Source: Allosphingosinicella deserti
GTDB taxonomy: Bacteria > Pseudomonadota > Alphaproteobacteria > Sphingomonadales > Sphingomonadaceae
Length of the DNA stretch: 64,000 nucleotides
Direction: 5' to 3'
Assembly (NCBI RefSeq): GCF_003012735.1
Contig: NZ_PXYI01000001.1
Coordinates: 558,001-622,000 of the forward strand
This document shows positions 27,147 to 35,727 of the stretch, in pieces (positions within the stretch are counted from its first letter, which is position 1; each line of letters begins with the position of its first letter). Under the pieces are notes generated by a model that saw nothing but the letters and a program-made list of their open reading frames with translations, had not been told where the DNA came from and ran no database searches. The position numbers were made by a program, and so were the translations under genes.

Positions 27147-28340
27147 CTACCGCCCAGAAAGCTCAGCTTGTCGTGTGGCCTGAAATCTCCGCCACAATGC
27201 GTCTGCCTGATTGCTTTCCTTGGCAGCGGCGGCTTCGGAATAGGCAACTAGGATCTTCAGGGCCTCACTCCCGCGGTTGTTGATGGCAGCGCGCGCAGCG
27301 TCGACTTCGGGCTGCGGGAACCGGCCGCTTTTCTCGTCCTGCGCGATCGTCCCCAGTGCCGCCTCCCGCTCGATCGCGACTTTCCGTTTCACGCACTGGG
27401 TTGCCCGGGAAATCGTGCCGCCGGTTGCAACCACGTTTGCGGCGCGGGTCGTTGCGGTTTGCAGGTAAAACTGCCGAACTCTTGCCGCCGCGGCTTTTCG
27501 TAGCGTATCCTCCAGGCTGGACGCATCATCGGCCGTCAGAAATTCTCCACCACCGGCCGCAGCCACCGATCGCAGCTGAGCCTGCTCGGCGGTCGGAACA
27601 CCGAAGGCGATCACATTCACGACCACCCTCTGTGCTCCGCCATTGGCATTCCGGGCGGCCTCGGCGGGATCACCTCCGCATGTTTCGATCCCGTCGGAAA
27701 CGACGTAAAGAATGCGAGGGCCATCTCCGAGCTTCCCCAGCGCATCGGCACCGGTCTCGATCGCAGCCGCGAGTGGGGTCCACCCGGCGGGGGAGAGTGT
27801 GTCTACTTGCCTCGTGATCTGCGTTCGATCCGGCACCGGCGAGACAAGCAACGTTGCACCCGCACTGCAGGACGCGGCCTTGTCTTGGAGGGCATTGGAT
27901 CCAGCGTGACCGAAGACGATCAGACCGGCGGGTGTCGTGCTTGGCAAGCTGTTGACGAAGCCGGTGATTGCGGATCGTGCCGCTGCCATCTTGGATTGCC
28001 CGCCTGCGTTGCCGGCCATCGAGCCCGAACTATCGATCGCCACGATGGCATATGCGTTCTCGAGACCGGCTTCAGCCCCGGTGGGCGCCTGGGTGTCCGC
28101 AAGCCCGATCTCGGGAAAGCATTCGTCCAGCGATACGGCATGTTTAGCAACAATCTGCTGTGGATAGCTTGGCGCCGCTTCGGCGCGTTCTGCAGGGGCC
28201 TTCCCGCACGAACTGAGCAGCAGAATGGAGGCAAGAAGCGGACACGAGCGCGGCGCGATCTTCTTCGCGCTCGAGCCGTGTCGCGGCTTAGCCGATCCTT
28301 GCGAATTGTCGTTGAGCCGAAGCCATCTGCTTTGGGTCAT
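27147..28340 (-). CDS. VWA-domain lipoprotein
   Basis: About 397 residues from the ATG at 28,340 (start uncertain: no good ribosome site). A lipobox ILLLSSC with Cys45 follows a basic N-terminus, so membrane anchoring is likely. The von Willebrand A domain has its metal-ion site DSSGS at residues 103-107, plus TPLAAAIETG and VVSDGIETCGG. After it comes a helical tail with basic and Ala-rich segments ending SEAAAAKESNQADALWRRF. VWA domains bind protein partners through a metal ion. No MoxR ATPase partner is nearby, so the partner is unknown. Confidence 0.78.
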   Translation of the reverse strand: MTQSRWLRLNDNSQGSAKPRHGSSAKKIAPRSCPLLASILLLSSCGKAPAERAEAAPSYPQQIVAKHAVSLDECFPEIGLADTQAPTGAEAGLENAYAIVAIDSSGSMAGNAGGQSKMAAARSAITGFVNSLPSTTPAGLIVFGHAGSNALQDKAASCSAGATLLVSPVPDRTQITRQVDTLSPAGWTPLAAAIETGADALGKLGDGPRILYVVSDGIETCGGDPAEAARNANGGAQRVVVNVIAFGVPTAEQAQLRSVAAAGGGEFLTADDASSLEDTLRKAAAARVRQFYLQTATTRAANVVATGGTISRATQCVKRKVAIEREAALGTIAQDEKSGRFPQPEVDAARAAINNRGSEALKILVAYSEAAAAKESNQADALWRRFQATRQAELSGR

Positions 28341-28389
28341 CGAAAGAAGCCGTTCTGCCGGTGGAATGATATAGGGTTGGAACGCGGAG

Positions 28390-28745
28390 GATGCGCGCCC
28401 CGTTCCGAACCACGAGGTCCCTCCCATTCACTCGACGGTTCCGCGGCTCGGGCGATACGCGCTGCTGCTTCCTTGGCGTCGATACCGGACTTCGCGAATT
28501 GTGCGGTGAACTTGGCCTGGGCTTCAGGAGATCGTCGTCCCAGTCCAGCGAACCAGCCTGCCGGTTTGCGCCAGACTGTCCGACAGATCGGCCACGGCTT
28601 CGAGAACGATGTTCCAGGAGCCCGTGCGCGATCTCCTTGCTGCGTTTGGCCTCGTCAGCGGGTTCTTTGAACATCCTGAGCAGTTTGATGCCGGCGCAGT
28701 ATGCTTGAAAGAGCGTCTGCGCGTCCGGCCCTCTTGGGTATGCAT
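28390..28745 (-). pseudogene. Remnant of a small conserved protein split over three frames
   Basis: Reading the minus strand, protein-like sequence jumps frames: one frame gives CAGIKLLRMFKEPADEAKR and SKEIAHGLLE. The second gives WNIVLEAVADLSDSLAQTG and LVRWTG, then stops. The third continues RRSPEAQAKFTAQFAKSG and IDAKEAAARIARAAEPSSEW. Joined, they make a plausible helical protein of about 100-120 residues. No single frame is coding throughout. I do not recognise the family. It lies just upstream of the VWA gene on the same strand. Confidence 0.4.
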
Positions 28746-28916
28746 CGGTTCGCTTCAGCCGCTTTGGAGGCGAGTTGCCCGAAGACCCGATGCGCCCGCG
28801 CACCGCACCTCACGTGTTCGGGAAAAGCGTACTATCTCGCGGGCTTAGTCGTGCCGTTAACCTCTTGTTTACCCTGCCGCCGTAGCGCTTTCTCTCGTGG
28901 AGAGAGCACGGACGCT

Positions 28917-29087
28917 ATGCCGAAGACAGGTTTGCCCCCCGAACTCGAACGGTACACGCTGCGATCCGAATGGGAGCAGGAGCAACAGGATGGCCGCCGC
29001 CGGGAGCGCGCAAAACAGGAGCTTGCACGCCTGCGGGAATCGATCGCGCGCGTTAGCTCGAGGCGGAGAGCGACCATCCAGGAATGA
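28917..29087 (+). CDS. Tiny charged helical protein (56 aa)
   Basis: A 56-residue ORF starting MPKTGLPPELERYTLRSEW and continuing as a strongly charged helix (EQEQQDGRRRERAKQELARL, then RESIARVSS). A GGAGAGAG stretch lies 8-15 bases upstream. Such short Glu/Arg-rich proteins are frequent next to stress genes in alphaproteobacteria; no function is known. Protein-like composition and an upstream site support it, but length is too small for certainty. Confidence 0.45.
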   Translation: MPKTGLPPELERYTLRSEWEQEQQDGRRRERAKQELARLRESIARVSSRRRATIQE

Positions 29088-29114
29088 AGGCCGCCACCGA
29101 AGCGGGACGTGGAT

Positions 29115-29294
29115 TCAGTTTTGCAGTGGGTTCCGAGGTCGCGTTGGTCGCGCCGGGCTGTCGTGAACGAGATCGAGGTACATCGCGGAGAGGCGGTAGT
29201 GGCTGCTTACGGCCACGGGGTGGCTGGCAGCGAGTGCTCGTTCCAACTCCTGCTCAGCTCTTTTCTGATAATATTCAACATCTTGAGATTTCAT
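29115..29294 (-). CDS. Tiny conserved protein with EYYxxRAEQELERA motif
   Basis: About 59 residues from the ATG at 29,294: MKSQDVEYYQKRAEQELERA, then a short linker and VSSHYRLSAMYLDLVH. This two-helix pattern (tyrosine-rich RAEQELERA, then HYxLxxxYLDLV) recurs in small sphingomonad proteins of unknown function. An upstream in-frame ATG would add ten residues. It is convergent with the 56-aa ORF. Confidence 0.55.
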   Translation of the reverse strand: MKSQDVEYYQKRAEQELERALAASHPVAVSSHYRLSAMYLDLVHDSPARPTRPRNPLQN

Positions 29295-29531
29295 ATCAGC
29301 CCTACCCGTCGGAGGAGGATACATCCAACCCCGCGTCGCTCCTTCTGCCGTCCCATCGCGTAGATAGGCGTCCTGCCAGCGAATTCATGCAATTGAGTGA
29401 ATCGGAAGGCCGGGTTCGTCCGACGGAGCACACCGTCCAGCGAATCTGCAAACGGCCCTGCGGGAACTACTATGTTCCAATCTCGGCCAAAGACAGGCAC
29501 TTAGCACTTGCTGACTGGAGGCTGCCTCTCG

Positions 29532-29693
29532 ATGGACCATCGAAGCTATTTCGAAGCACAGGCTCGCGACTGCCACCGCAGCGCTGCCGACATCCGAAAC
29601 CCCGCCGCGAGACAGGGCTTGCTGAAGCTGGCAGATCGTTACGAGCGAGACGCCAGGGATGTTGTCCTGGCACCCGCCCAAGCACTTGGGTGA
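29532..29693 (+). CDS. Tiny helical protein related to the one at 8,015
   Basis: About 53 residues from the ATG at 29,532: MDHRSYFEAQARDCHRSAAD, then GLLKLADRYERDARDV. Spacing and key positions (Ala-Gln-Ala, Cys-x-Arg, then Leu-Ala-x-x-Tyr-Glu-x-x-Ala) parallel the core-genome ORF at 8,015, so both belong to the same tiny-protein type. An upstream ATG at 29,508 adds eight residues. A hairpin follows at 29,719. Confidence 0.5.
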   Translation: MDHRSYFEAQARDCHRSAADIRNPAARQGLLKLADRYERDARDVVLAPAQALG

Positions 29694-29718
29694 CCAAACG
29701 GCGTCAGCGAGCAACCAG

Positions 29719-29753
29719 GCGTGTGGATCGGCGCCTTCGCCGAATCCACACGC
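29719..29753. terminator. Hairpin between convergent genes
   Basis: Arms 29719-29733 and 29739-29753 pair over about 14 bp with a single bulged T (CGTGTGGAT and ATCCACACG at the base). It lies between the 53-aa ORF (plus) and the serine hydrolase stop at 29,763 (minus), where a bidirectional terminator is expected. No T-run. Confidence 0.5.
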
Positions 29754-29762
29754 GTTGATCCA

Positions 29763-31003
29763 CTACTTCCAGGCTGCCTCGAATGCATTGATTAGCACCG
29801 TACAGGGCGAGCGATCCGGCTTGTCGGGCGAATTCTGCACAAGCGCGGCGTCCGTTCCGTCCGGGAAGTGCATCATACACGCCTTCGTGCCGGCACCGCC
29901 GCCAACTCCGACTGAGCCTGCCCGCATCAGCGCGACCCCGCGTGAAGTTGTGAAGGGATCGAACGAGAGCTCCCTGTCGATCATGGTCTTCCGGGCGGGG
30001 GCCGGCAACAGCTTCTCCGAGTGGAACAATGCGGAGAGGACCTTTGCCATATCGTTGGTGCTCAGGTGCATCCCGCCGCTCCCACAGAAGGAGGATTGAT
30101 CGGTTCCAAGAACGCCTACCGTGTTTGGACCCGCAGCCAGGGGGTAGTAACGTGTGCCTGTCTTCGAGGCCGAAGCCTTGCATTGCAGCGGCTCCGAGAT
30201 CCCAACGGGTTTGAGGATCCGGTCGGTCACCAAAGCACGAAGGAGAACGGAACCGACATCAATTGGATTGATGATCCCGTTCACCTCACCGGAGGGGATC
30301 GCCGGGGGCGCTTGCCCCGACTCAGCCCACAATGCGGGCAGCAGCTCCCTCAGGAGGGCATAATTGACATTGTCATAGTCGCGGGCTCTCTCACCGCCTC
30401 CGACCGGGCGCGGGCCGACGCCCGCCTCCACAACCTTTGCGACTCCCGAGAAGTTCAGAAGAGATTGGCTGTTCATGTCACCAACGGCCAGCCCGCTCCT
30501 GTGGCGCAGCAGCTCCGAGAACTTCAGACCGGCGATGTTGGGACCCGCCTTGTAAAACTTTGGTAAGTAGGCTCCGATCTTTGTATCGACGGCGACGCCC
30601 TTGCTCTTGTTGGCCTCGATCAGCTGCAGCACTGCGATCGCCGTAAACGCCTTGGATGTGCTGGCTAGGTTGTTGCGCTGCATCGGACCATGCATGCGAA
30701 AGCCGTCAGGCGCAGAGCGTGCAAAACCAGCGCCGCCCTCCTTTCTCACCATTCCGTTTTTGTAGATCGAATAGGCGAAGCCGCTGACGTTCGGCAGCAT
30801 CGCTGCTTCGATCGTATCTGCCATGGTGTCGACCTTGAACTTGGGAGTCGATGAATACCCCCAGCCTTGATGCGAACGTCCTGCCGGTGAACTGTCAAAG
30901 GGTCGTCCATGGAAATCTGCGGGCTGGCGAGCGCGCCTGTGTCCGGGGTGATGCCAAGCATCAACAAGAAAACGGCCGCGGCAAGAAAGCCAAGTGATCT
31001 CAT
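29763..31003 (-). pseudogene. Exported serine beta-lactamase-fold hydrolase, frameshifted
   Basis: Two frames together make one protein. From the ATG at 31,003 (AGGAG site) a signal peptide MRSLGFLAAAVFLLMLG runs to VRIKAGG. At the five-C run at 30,858-30,862 the reading must shift by one base to continue YSSTPKFKVDTMADTIEAAM and the class C/penicillin-binding fold: ASTSKAF (Ser-x-x-Lys), RDYDNVNYALL (Tyr-x-Asn) and a Gly-rich C-terminal segment. Restored length would be about 413 residues. A one-base deletion in the homopolymer explains it. Either the gene is inactivated or the base is a sequencing error. Substrates could be beta-lactams, D-amino peptides or esters. Confidence 0.72.
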
Positions 31004-31015
31004 GTTGTACTCCTA

Positions 31016-31198
31016 CTGAGATGCCGCAGAGGCAGAGGTCGCGGTCCGGCGAATCCAATCACAACCCTTGTACGCGCGACTGGAGCAAGCGCGAGCGCGT
31101 CCAATCACCTGAGCCTGAGCCGAAAGTCGGTTAGCGCCGCCCTCGCCGCTGGACAAAGCGGGCTGTACCTCTCTGAGTGCAGGAATCTGGTTGGTCAT
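31016..31198 (-). CDS. Candidate small coupled ORF (61 aa) between ABC permease and hydrolase
   Basis: MTNQIPALREVQPALSSGEG continues with a Gly-Gly, then a basic part containing two Cys (RACSSR and KGCDW) and a Ser/Ala tail. In the same frame a TTG at 31,216 overlaps the permease stop (TTGA), and the stop TAG at 31,013-31,015 lies within the hydrolase ribosome site (AGTAGGAG), so the ORF exactly fills the gap. It could be a small secreted or precursor peptide, or chance. The ribosome site is weak. Given span excludes the stop codon. Confidence 0.35.
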
Positions 31199-31212
31199 GG
31201 ATCTCGACCGAA

Positions 31213-33684
31213 TCAATCTAGAAGTAGCCCCGCAGCCGGAGGCACCGCCGCAGCCTGACGGCCGGGAATAATGCTGGAGAGCAGCCCGGCGAGAGCCACT
31301 ACCAGCATGACGACGCTAAGCGATATCCACGGCACTTCCATTGTCGCTGCCCTGAGAGCTCGCACCACGAACGTCTCAAAGCCTACCCATGCGAAGACGA
31401 TGCCGATGCTCATGCCGAGCAGGGTCGCCACGACCGATAACAGCAGCGCCTCGGCTGCGAGGATCTGCCGTAACTGCTTGCGGGTGAGCCCGAGTGCGCG
31501 CAGCAGCGCATTTTCGCGTGCGCGTTCAAGAACCGAGAGGCCTAAGGTGTTAGCGATACCCACGAGGGCAATCGCTACGGAGATGCCGAGGAGGCCGAGG
31601 GCCGACCATTCGAGGACGTCCAACTGGCGGTTTCCTGCGGCCCGTGCCTGGAGACGGTCCTCGATCGTCCCGCCAGTCGCATCCGCCAACTCGTCGAGAT
31701 CGTCAACGAGCTGAAGCCAGTTGGCCCCACGGCTGCCTCGAGCCCAGATAACGTGAGGCTCCGGACTATCCGTTAGCAGTTTCAAGGTCTCGGGAGCGAT
31801 CACGCCAGCTTTGCCCCAGCCGCTCAGGAGGACAACCCTCAAATCCGCCTGACGATTGCCGACGCGAACGGTCACCCGGCTACCGGGCCGAATCCTCAGT
31901 GTCCCACCGCGAGAGGCAAAGCTGTCGAGGTCGAGAGCGATCGTTCCCGGAGCCACCTTGGTGAAGCGTCCGCCATCTCGGGCTACCTGCTCCGCGTTTC
32001 GGGCGGCGAGGACCGGGATGGGAGCGTCCAACCCAGTCATCCGGGCTACCGCTCCGTTCACGGCGATGGCGTGCTCCACTCCCGCCGTTTGGCGGACTTG
32101 AGTCAGGAGAGTCGTCGAAATCGGCTTGTTGAGGGAGGTGAGCGCAACATCGATGGGAAGTCGCGTATCGCGGTGCGCGTCGATGGCCGTCCGCCAAGTG
32201 GCCAGACCTGTGAGCACTGCGGTAGTCATGGTAACGCCGATTAGCAGGGCAGTAGTGGTAGTGGCGGTGCGGCGTGGATTGCGCGCGGCGTTAGCCGCGG
32301 CCAACCTGCCGTACCTGCCGAGCAGGGTACCGCAGGCCGTGACCATCGGGGGGATGAACAGAGGTCCGATCAACAGGATCGTGACAATAACTGAGGCGCC
32401 GCCCGCGACCATGAGCACCTTGCTGTCTTCTATCATCGCGAACGCGAGCGAGACGAGCCCCGTCACCAGAAGGGCGACCGCCAGAGCCAGCTGAAACCGG
32501 CCCGGCGCTGTGTGGATATCCACCGGGACATCCGGCCTCATCGCCGCCAGCGGGCTCATCTGGACCGCGCGCCGAGTCGGCACCAACGAAGCAATCATGG
32601 TGACCACCAGCCCGAGGGCGGAGGCGCCTAGCAGCCAAAACGCGGGGAACCTGGGGAAGCCCATGGGAGTCCGAGGGGCGAGTGCGTTGACCAGCGGGAT
32701 CAGTCCGTAACCCAGTGCGACGCCAATGAGTGTCCCCGCAGCGGACGCCACCAGCGCTATGACGGCTGCTTCTCGCCATACCGAGCTTGTGACCTGACGT
32801 TTAGTGGCGCCGACGCAGCGGAGCAGCGCGAAGTCACGGCAGCGTTGCGCGAACAGGATCGAAAAGGTGTTTGCAACGACCATGATGGAGATGAAGAGCG
32901 CGACGCAGACAAACAGTAGCAACAGCAAGGCCAATGCGTCCGTGCCATTGTTGAGTCGAGCTAGGCTTTCGGTCACGTACGCCTCCGGGGCATACGCAGT
33001 CATGCCTTGAGGGAGCCGCCCGATTTTGCCGCGCACTGCCACGCTTCCGATGTGGAAAGTGGGATGATCACGCCACTGTAAATATTGTCGCCAAGTGACG
33101 TACATCGAAGCCTGGGTCCAGGTGGTGGGCGACTCCACGAACCCTACGACTTCCAGCGGGGCTACAGTGGGGCCCTCTCCGACGAGGATCCGATCTCCGA
33201 TCGCAATATTCATGGCGTTGGCATCCCACACGTGCAACACCACTTCGCCAATCCCTGCTGGGAGCCGACCGGTGACAAGCGCCTGCCAGCGCAATTCCTT
33301 CGCGTTGGCGATCGGCCCCACTGTCGTTTCGTCGCGCAGGTTGCCCGAGCGAAGAGGCGCCCCATCCTGCCGCCGTAGAGGCAGCGCGACGCGGCCGAGC
33401 CCGGATGCATTCTCCCCCAGTCGAGCAATCAGATCGATCGCCGCCGCGGTGTTCAGAGTTCCCGGGCAACAGGATGGGCGCCGTTGAGGATCGTCCTTCG
33501 GCGCCCGGATGACGTAGTCGGCTTTACGATAGGGGGCTCCATCGGCTGCCATAATCCCAGCGCGAGCCCCCGCGATGAGCACGCCGATTACAACGATCAA
33601 AGCGACTGAAGCGCTCACCGCGATCTGCGCGGCGATGTACCTGCGGCCGAAGGTGCGCAAGGACGCAAGGAAGATCGTACGCAT
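31213..33684 (-). CDS. ABC transporter permease with two FtsX domains
   Basis: An 823-residue permease of the MacB/FtsX superfamily. One N-terminal span (residues 18-42) precedes a periplasmic domain, then an FtsX block of three spans (about 250-370). Two further spans (about 400-465) follow, then a second extracytoplasmic domain and a C-terminal FtsX block (about 705-815). This 10-span duplicated layout is typical of lipid or peptide mechanotransmission exporters common in actinobacteria. The start overlaps the ATPase stop by one base (TGATG), so the pair is translationally coupled. Substrate unknown. Confidence 0.9.
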   Translation of the reverse strand: MRTIFLASLRTFGRRYIAAQIAVSASVALIVVIGVLIAGARAGIMAADGAPYRKADYVIRAPKDDPQRRPSCCPGTLNTAAAIDLIARLGENASGLGRVALPLRRQDGAPLRSGNLRDETTVGPIANAKELRWQALVTGRLPAGIGEVVLHVWDANAMNIAIGDRILVGEGPTVAPLEVVGFVESPTTWTQASMYVTWRQYLQWRDHPTFHIGSVAVRGKIGRLPQGMTAYAPEAYVTESLARLNNGTDALALLLLLFVCVALFISIMVVANTFSILFAQRCRDFALLRCVGATKRQVTSSVWREAAVIALVASAAGTLIGVALGYGLIPLVNALAPRTPMGFPRFPAFWLLGASALGLVVTMIASLVPTRRAVQMSPLAAMRPDVPVDIHTAPGRFQLALAVALLVTGLVSLAFAMIEDSKVLMVAGGASVIVTILLIGPLFIPPMVTACGTLLGRYGRLAAANAARNPRRTATTTTALLIGVTMTTAVLTGLATWRTAIDAHRDTRLPIDVALTSLNKPISTTLLTQVRQTAGVEHAIAVNGAVARMTGLDAPIPVLAARNAEQVARDGGRFTKVAPGTIALDLDSFASRGGTLRIRPGSRVTVRVGNRQADLRVVLLSGWGKAGVIAPETLKLLTDSPEPHVIWARGSRGANWLQLVDDLDELADATGGTIEDRLQARAAGNRQLDVLEWSALGLLGISVAIALVGIANTLGLSVLERARENALLRALGLTRKQLRQILAAEALLLSVVATLLGMSIGIVFAWVGFETFVVRALRAATMEVPWISLSVVMLVVALAGLLSSIIPGRQAAAVPPAAGLLLD

Positions 33685-34436
33685 CAGACGATCCTCGCGT
33701 CCTGCATGATGATCACGTCATCGGCGTATTTGGCAGCCACCGGATCATGAGTGACCATCACTACCGTCTGACCGAGTTCGTGCGCTGTGCGGCGCAGGTG
33801 GTGCAGCACCCCGGCCGCCGCCGCACTATCCAAGTTCCCGGTCGGCTCGTCGGCGAAAAGCAGATCGGGACTCAAAAGCAGGGCCCTTGCTATAGCAACC
33901 CGCTGCTGCTGCCCGCCCGACAGCTCGGCGGGTCGATGGGCCAGCCTGTTCGCCACGCCAAGCGCCTCCGCGAGATGGGCCGCCCTGGCGCGTGCCGCCT
34001 CGTCTATCCGGCAACCCGTCAACTCAAACGGAAGGAGAATGTTCTGGCTTGCAGTGAGCATGGGGAGCAAGTTGAAGGACTGAAACACAAAGCCGATATG
34101 CTCACGACGGAAAATCGTCAGCTCGTCATCGTCAAGCGAGCCGAGGTCCGTCCCAGCGATGGTCACGGCGCCGCTGTCAGCTTGGTCGAGTCCAGCCAGA
34201 CAATGCATCAACGTGGATTTGCCCGACCCACTCGGCCCCATGATCGCGGTGAACCGGCCTCGCGGGAGGTCGAGGTCCACGCTGCGCAGGGCATGCACCT
34301 TAGCCTCACCCCGGCCGAAAGTCTTCGTCAGAGCCCGCGCGCTCGCGGCCGGCGTTTGGAAAACATCCTTTCGAACGTCGGCGGCCTCGGCAGAGTGCAG
34401 GCCTCCTCGCGGAGCAGGAGGGCGCTGGCCGATCAT
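33684..34436 (-). CDS. ABC transporter ATP-binding protein, MacB/LolD type
   Basis: A 250-residue ATPase. Walker A is GPSGSGKST, the signature is LSGGQQQRVAIARALL, Walker B is LLFADEPTGNLDS and the switch is VMVTHDPVAA. RFTAIMGPSGSGKSTLMHCL and the AGLDQADSG run look like actinobacterial members of the family. It powers the duplicated FtsX permease encoded next. Its start overlaps the stop of an upstream ORF (ATGA), and AGGA lies eight bases before the ATG. Confidence 0.93.
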   Translation of the reverse strand: MIGQRPPAPRGGLHSAEAADVRKDVFQTPAASARALTKTFGRGEAKVHALRSVDLDLPRGRFTAIMGPSGSGKSTLMHCLAGLDQADSGAVTIAGTDLGSLDDDELTIFRREHIGFVFQSFNLLPMLTASQNILLPFELTGCRIDEAARARAAHLAEALGVANRLAHRPAELSGGQQQRVAIARALLLSPDLLFADEPTGNLDSAAAAGVLHHLRRTAHELGQTVVMVTHDPVAAKYADDVIIMQDARIV

Positions 34437-34942
34437 TGTTGCATCCTGGTATCAAGCGAAAGGTCGGGGAATAGGAGAGGGCAGCCGTGGGCGGTCGTTC
34501 TGGCGCCTAACTCGAGATGCCATCGCCCACTTTCATGGATCTGGCATAGTCCGTGGTCGGCGCCGTGCTCGGATGGCCAAACCATTGCCTGCGAAAGCCC
34601 AATGCAGGCCGCATCGCCGGCCACATGCGGAGAACTCGCTGTGGAAGCCACCCATCGAGCAGCCCCCCTTTCCGATCCGTGCTTCGTTATCGCGGCGCCA
34701 GACACTTCGTCCTCGAAGACGCTTGCCGGTGCCGCAACAGGCCCTCGTTCGTGCATTTCGCGTCCGCGATGCGGCTGGTCCGAAGTGTCGCAGGAAGTTT
34801 GGACGGGGGAAGATGCCGGGAGCGAGGCCGCCGACGGATCGCTAATGAGGCTGAAAAGGACTCCACTTAGCACTACAAAGGGAGCGCAGCTGATCGATCG
34901 GGGTCGGCGGGTCGCCGTCCGTACTTGATGGTAGAACGTCAT
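34433..34942 (-). CDS. Possible exported small protein, first gene of the ABC unit
   Basis: A 169-residue ORF whose stop overlaps the ATPase start (ATGA), as coupled genes do. Near the N-terminus CAPFVVLSGVLFSLISDP could serve as a signal/anchor, followed by a Ser/Ala-rich segment and a polar domain with several His and Cys (SEHGADHGLCQIHESGRWHL, then TTAHGCPLLFPDL). I do not recognise it. Codon bias is weak, so chance is possible, but the exact junction and its position opposite the two-component genes support a real first gene. Confidence 0.45.
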   Translation of the reverse strand: MTFYHQVRTATRRPRSISCAPFVVLSGVLFSLISDPSAASLPASSPVQTSCDTSDQPHRGREMHERGPVAAPASVFEDEVSGAAITKHGSERGAARWVASTASSPHVAGDAACIGLSQAMVWPSEHGADHGLCQIHESGRWHLELGARTTAHGCPLLFPDLSLDTRMQQ

Positions 34943-35031
34943 GTCGCCATTCCAGACGGCTCGGCGTTGTCAGAACGTACGAAATTTTAGATATGCTGAC
35001 GATATGCTGCTGCTCATAGTACTGAGGTTGC

Positions 35032-35727
35032 ATGCGTGTCTTGATCGTCGAGGACGAACCCTATCTCGCTGGAGCTATCCGCGACGGCCTCCGACTCGAG
35101 GCAATTTCAGCTGACGTTGCGGGCGACGGCTACAGCGCATTGGAGCTGTTGAGCATCAACGACTATGCTATCGCGATAATTGACCGCGACATCCCAAGGC
35201 TCTCAGGTGACGAGGTCGCGAAAAGCATCGTTGCGTCGCAAAGCGGCATGCCGATCCTGATGCTCACTGCTGCCGATCGGTTGGACGACAAGGCCTCAGG
35301 TTTCGAGCTCGGCGCCGATGACTACCTCACGAAGCCGTTCGCGCTACAAGAACTCGTCCTTAGGCTTCGAGCGCTCGACCGCAGGCGCGCGCATAGCAGG
35401 CCTCCTATCAGGGAGATTGCGGGCCTTCGTGTTGATCCGTTCCGCCGCGAGGTCTTCCGGAACGGCCGCTACGTCCCACTGACCAGGAAGCAGTTTGCCG
35501 TGCTTGAAGTGCTCGTGGCTGCGGAAGGAGGAGTCGTCAGCGCTGAGGAGTTGCTGGAACGCGCTTGGGATGAGAATGCGGACCCGTTCACCAACGCGGT
35601 CCGCATCACCGTATCTGCTCTGCGCAAGCGGCTCGGAGAGCCTTGGCTGATCACCACAATGCTTGGTGCCGGTTATCGTATTGACGTTCGCTCGAACGTG
35701 GGGGGTGAGGTGGATCCGAGTGGATAG
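35032..35727 (+). CDS. OmpR-family response regulator
   Basis: A 231-residue regulator. The receiver has VEDEP at the N-terminus, the phospho-Asp in IIDRDIPR near residue 52, the Thr in MLTAAD and Lys in YLTKPFA. The winged-helix DNA-binding domain begins near 130 and ends GAGYRID. The string SAEELLERAWDENADPFTNA is a hallmark I associate with actinobacterial CutR-like regulators rather than alphaproteobacterial ones. It is divergent from the ABC unit, 89 bp away, and overlaps the kinase gene, so it likely controls the transporter. Confidence 0.9.
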   Translation: MRVLIVEDEPYLAGAIRDGLRLEAISADVAGDGYSALELLSINDYAIAIIDRDIPRLSGDEVAKSIVASQSGMPILMLTAADRLDDKASGFELGADDYLTKPFALQELVLRLRALDRRRAHSRPPIREIAGLRVDPFRREVFRNGRYVPLTRKQFAVLEVLVAAEGGVVSAEELLERAWDENADPFTNAVRITVSALRKRLGEPWLITTMLGAGYRIDVRSNVGGEVDPSG

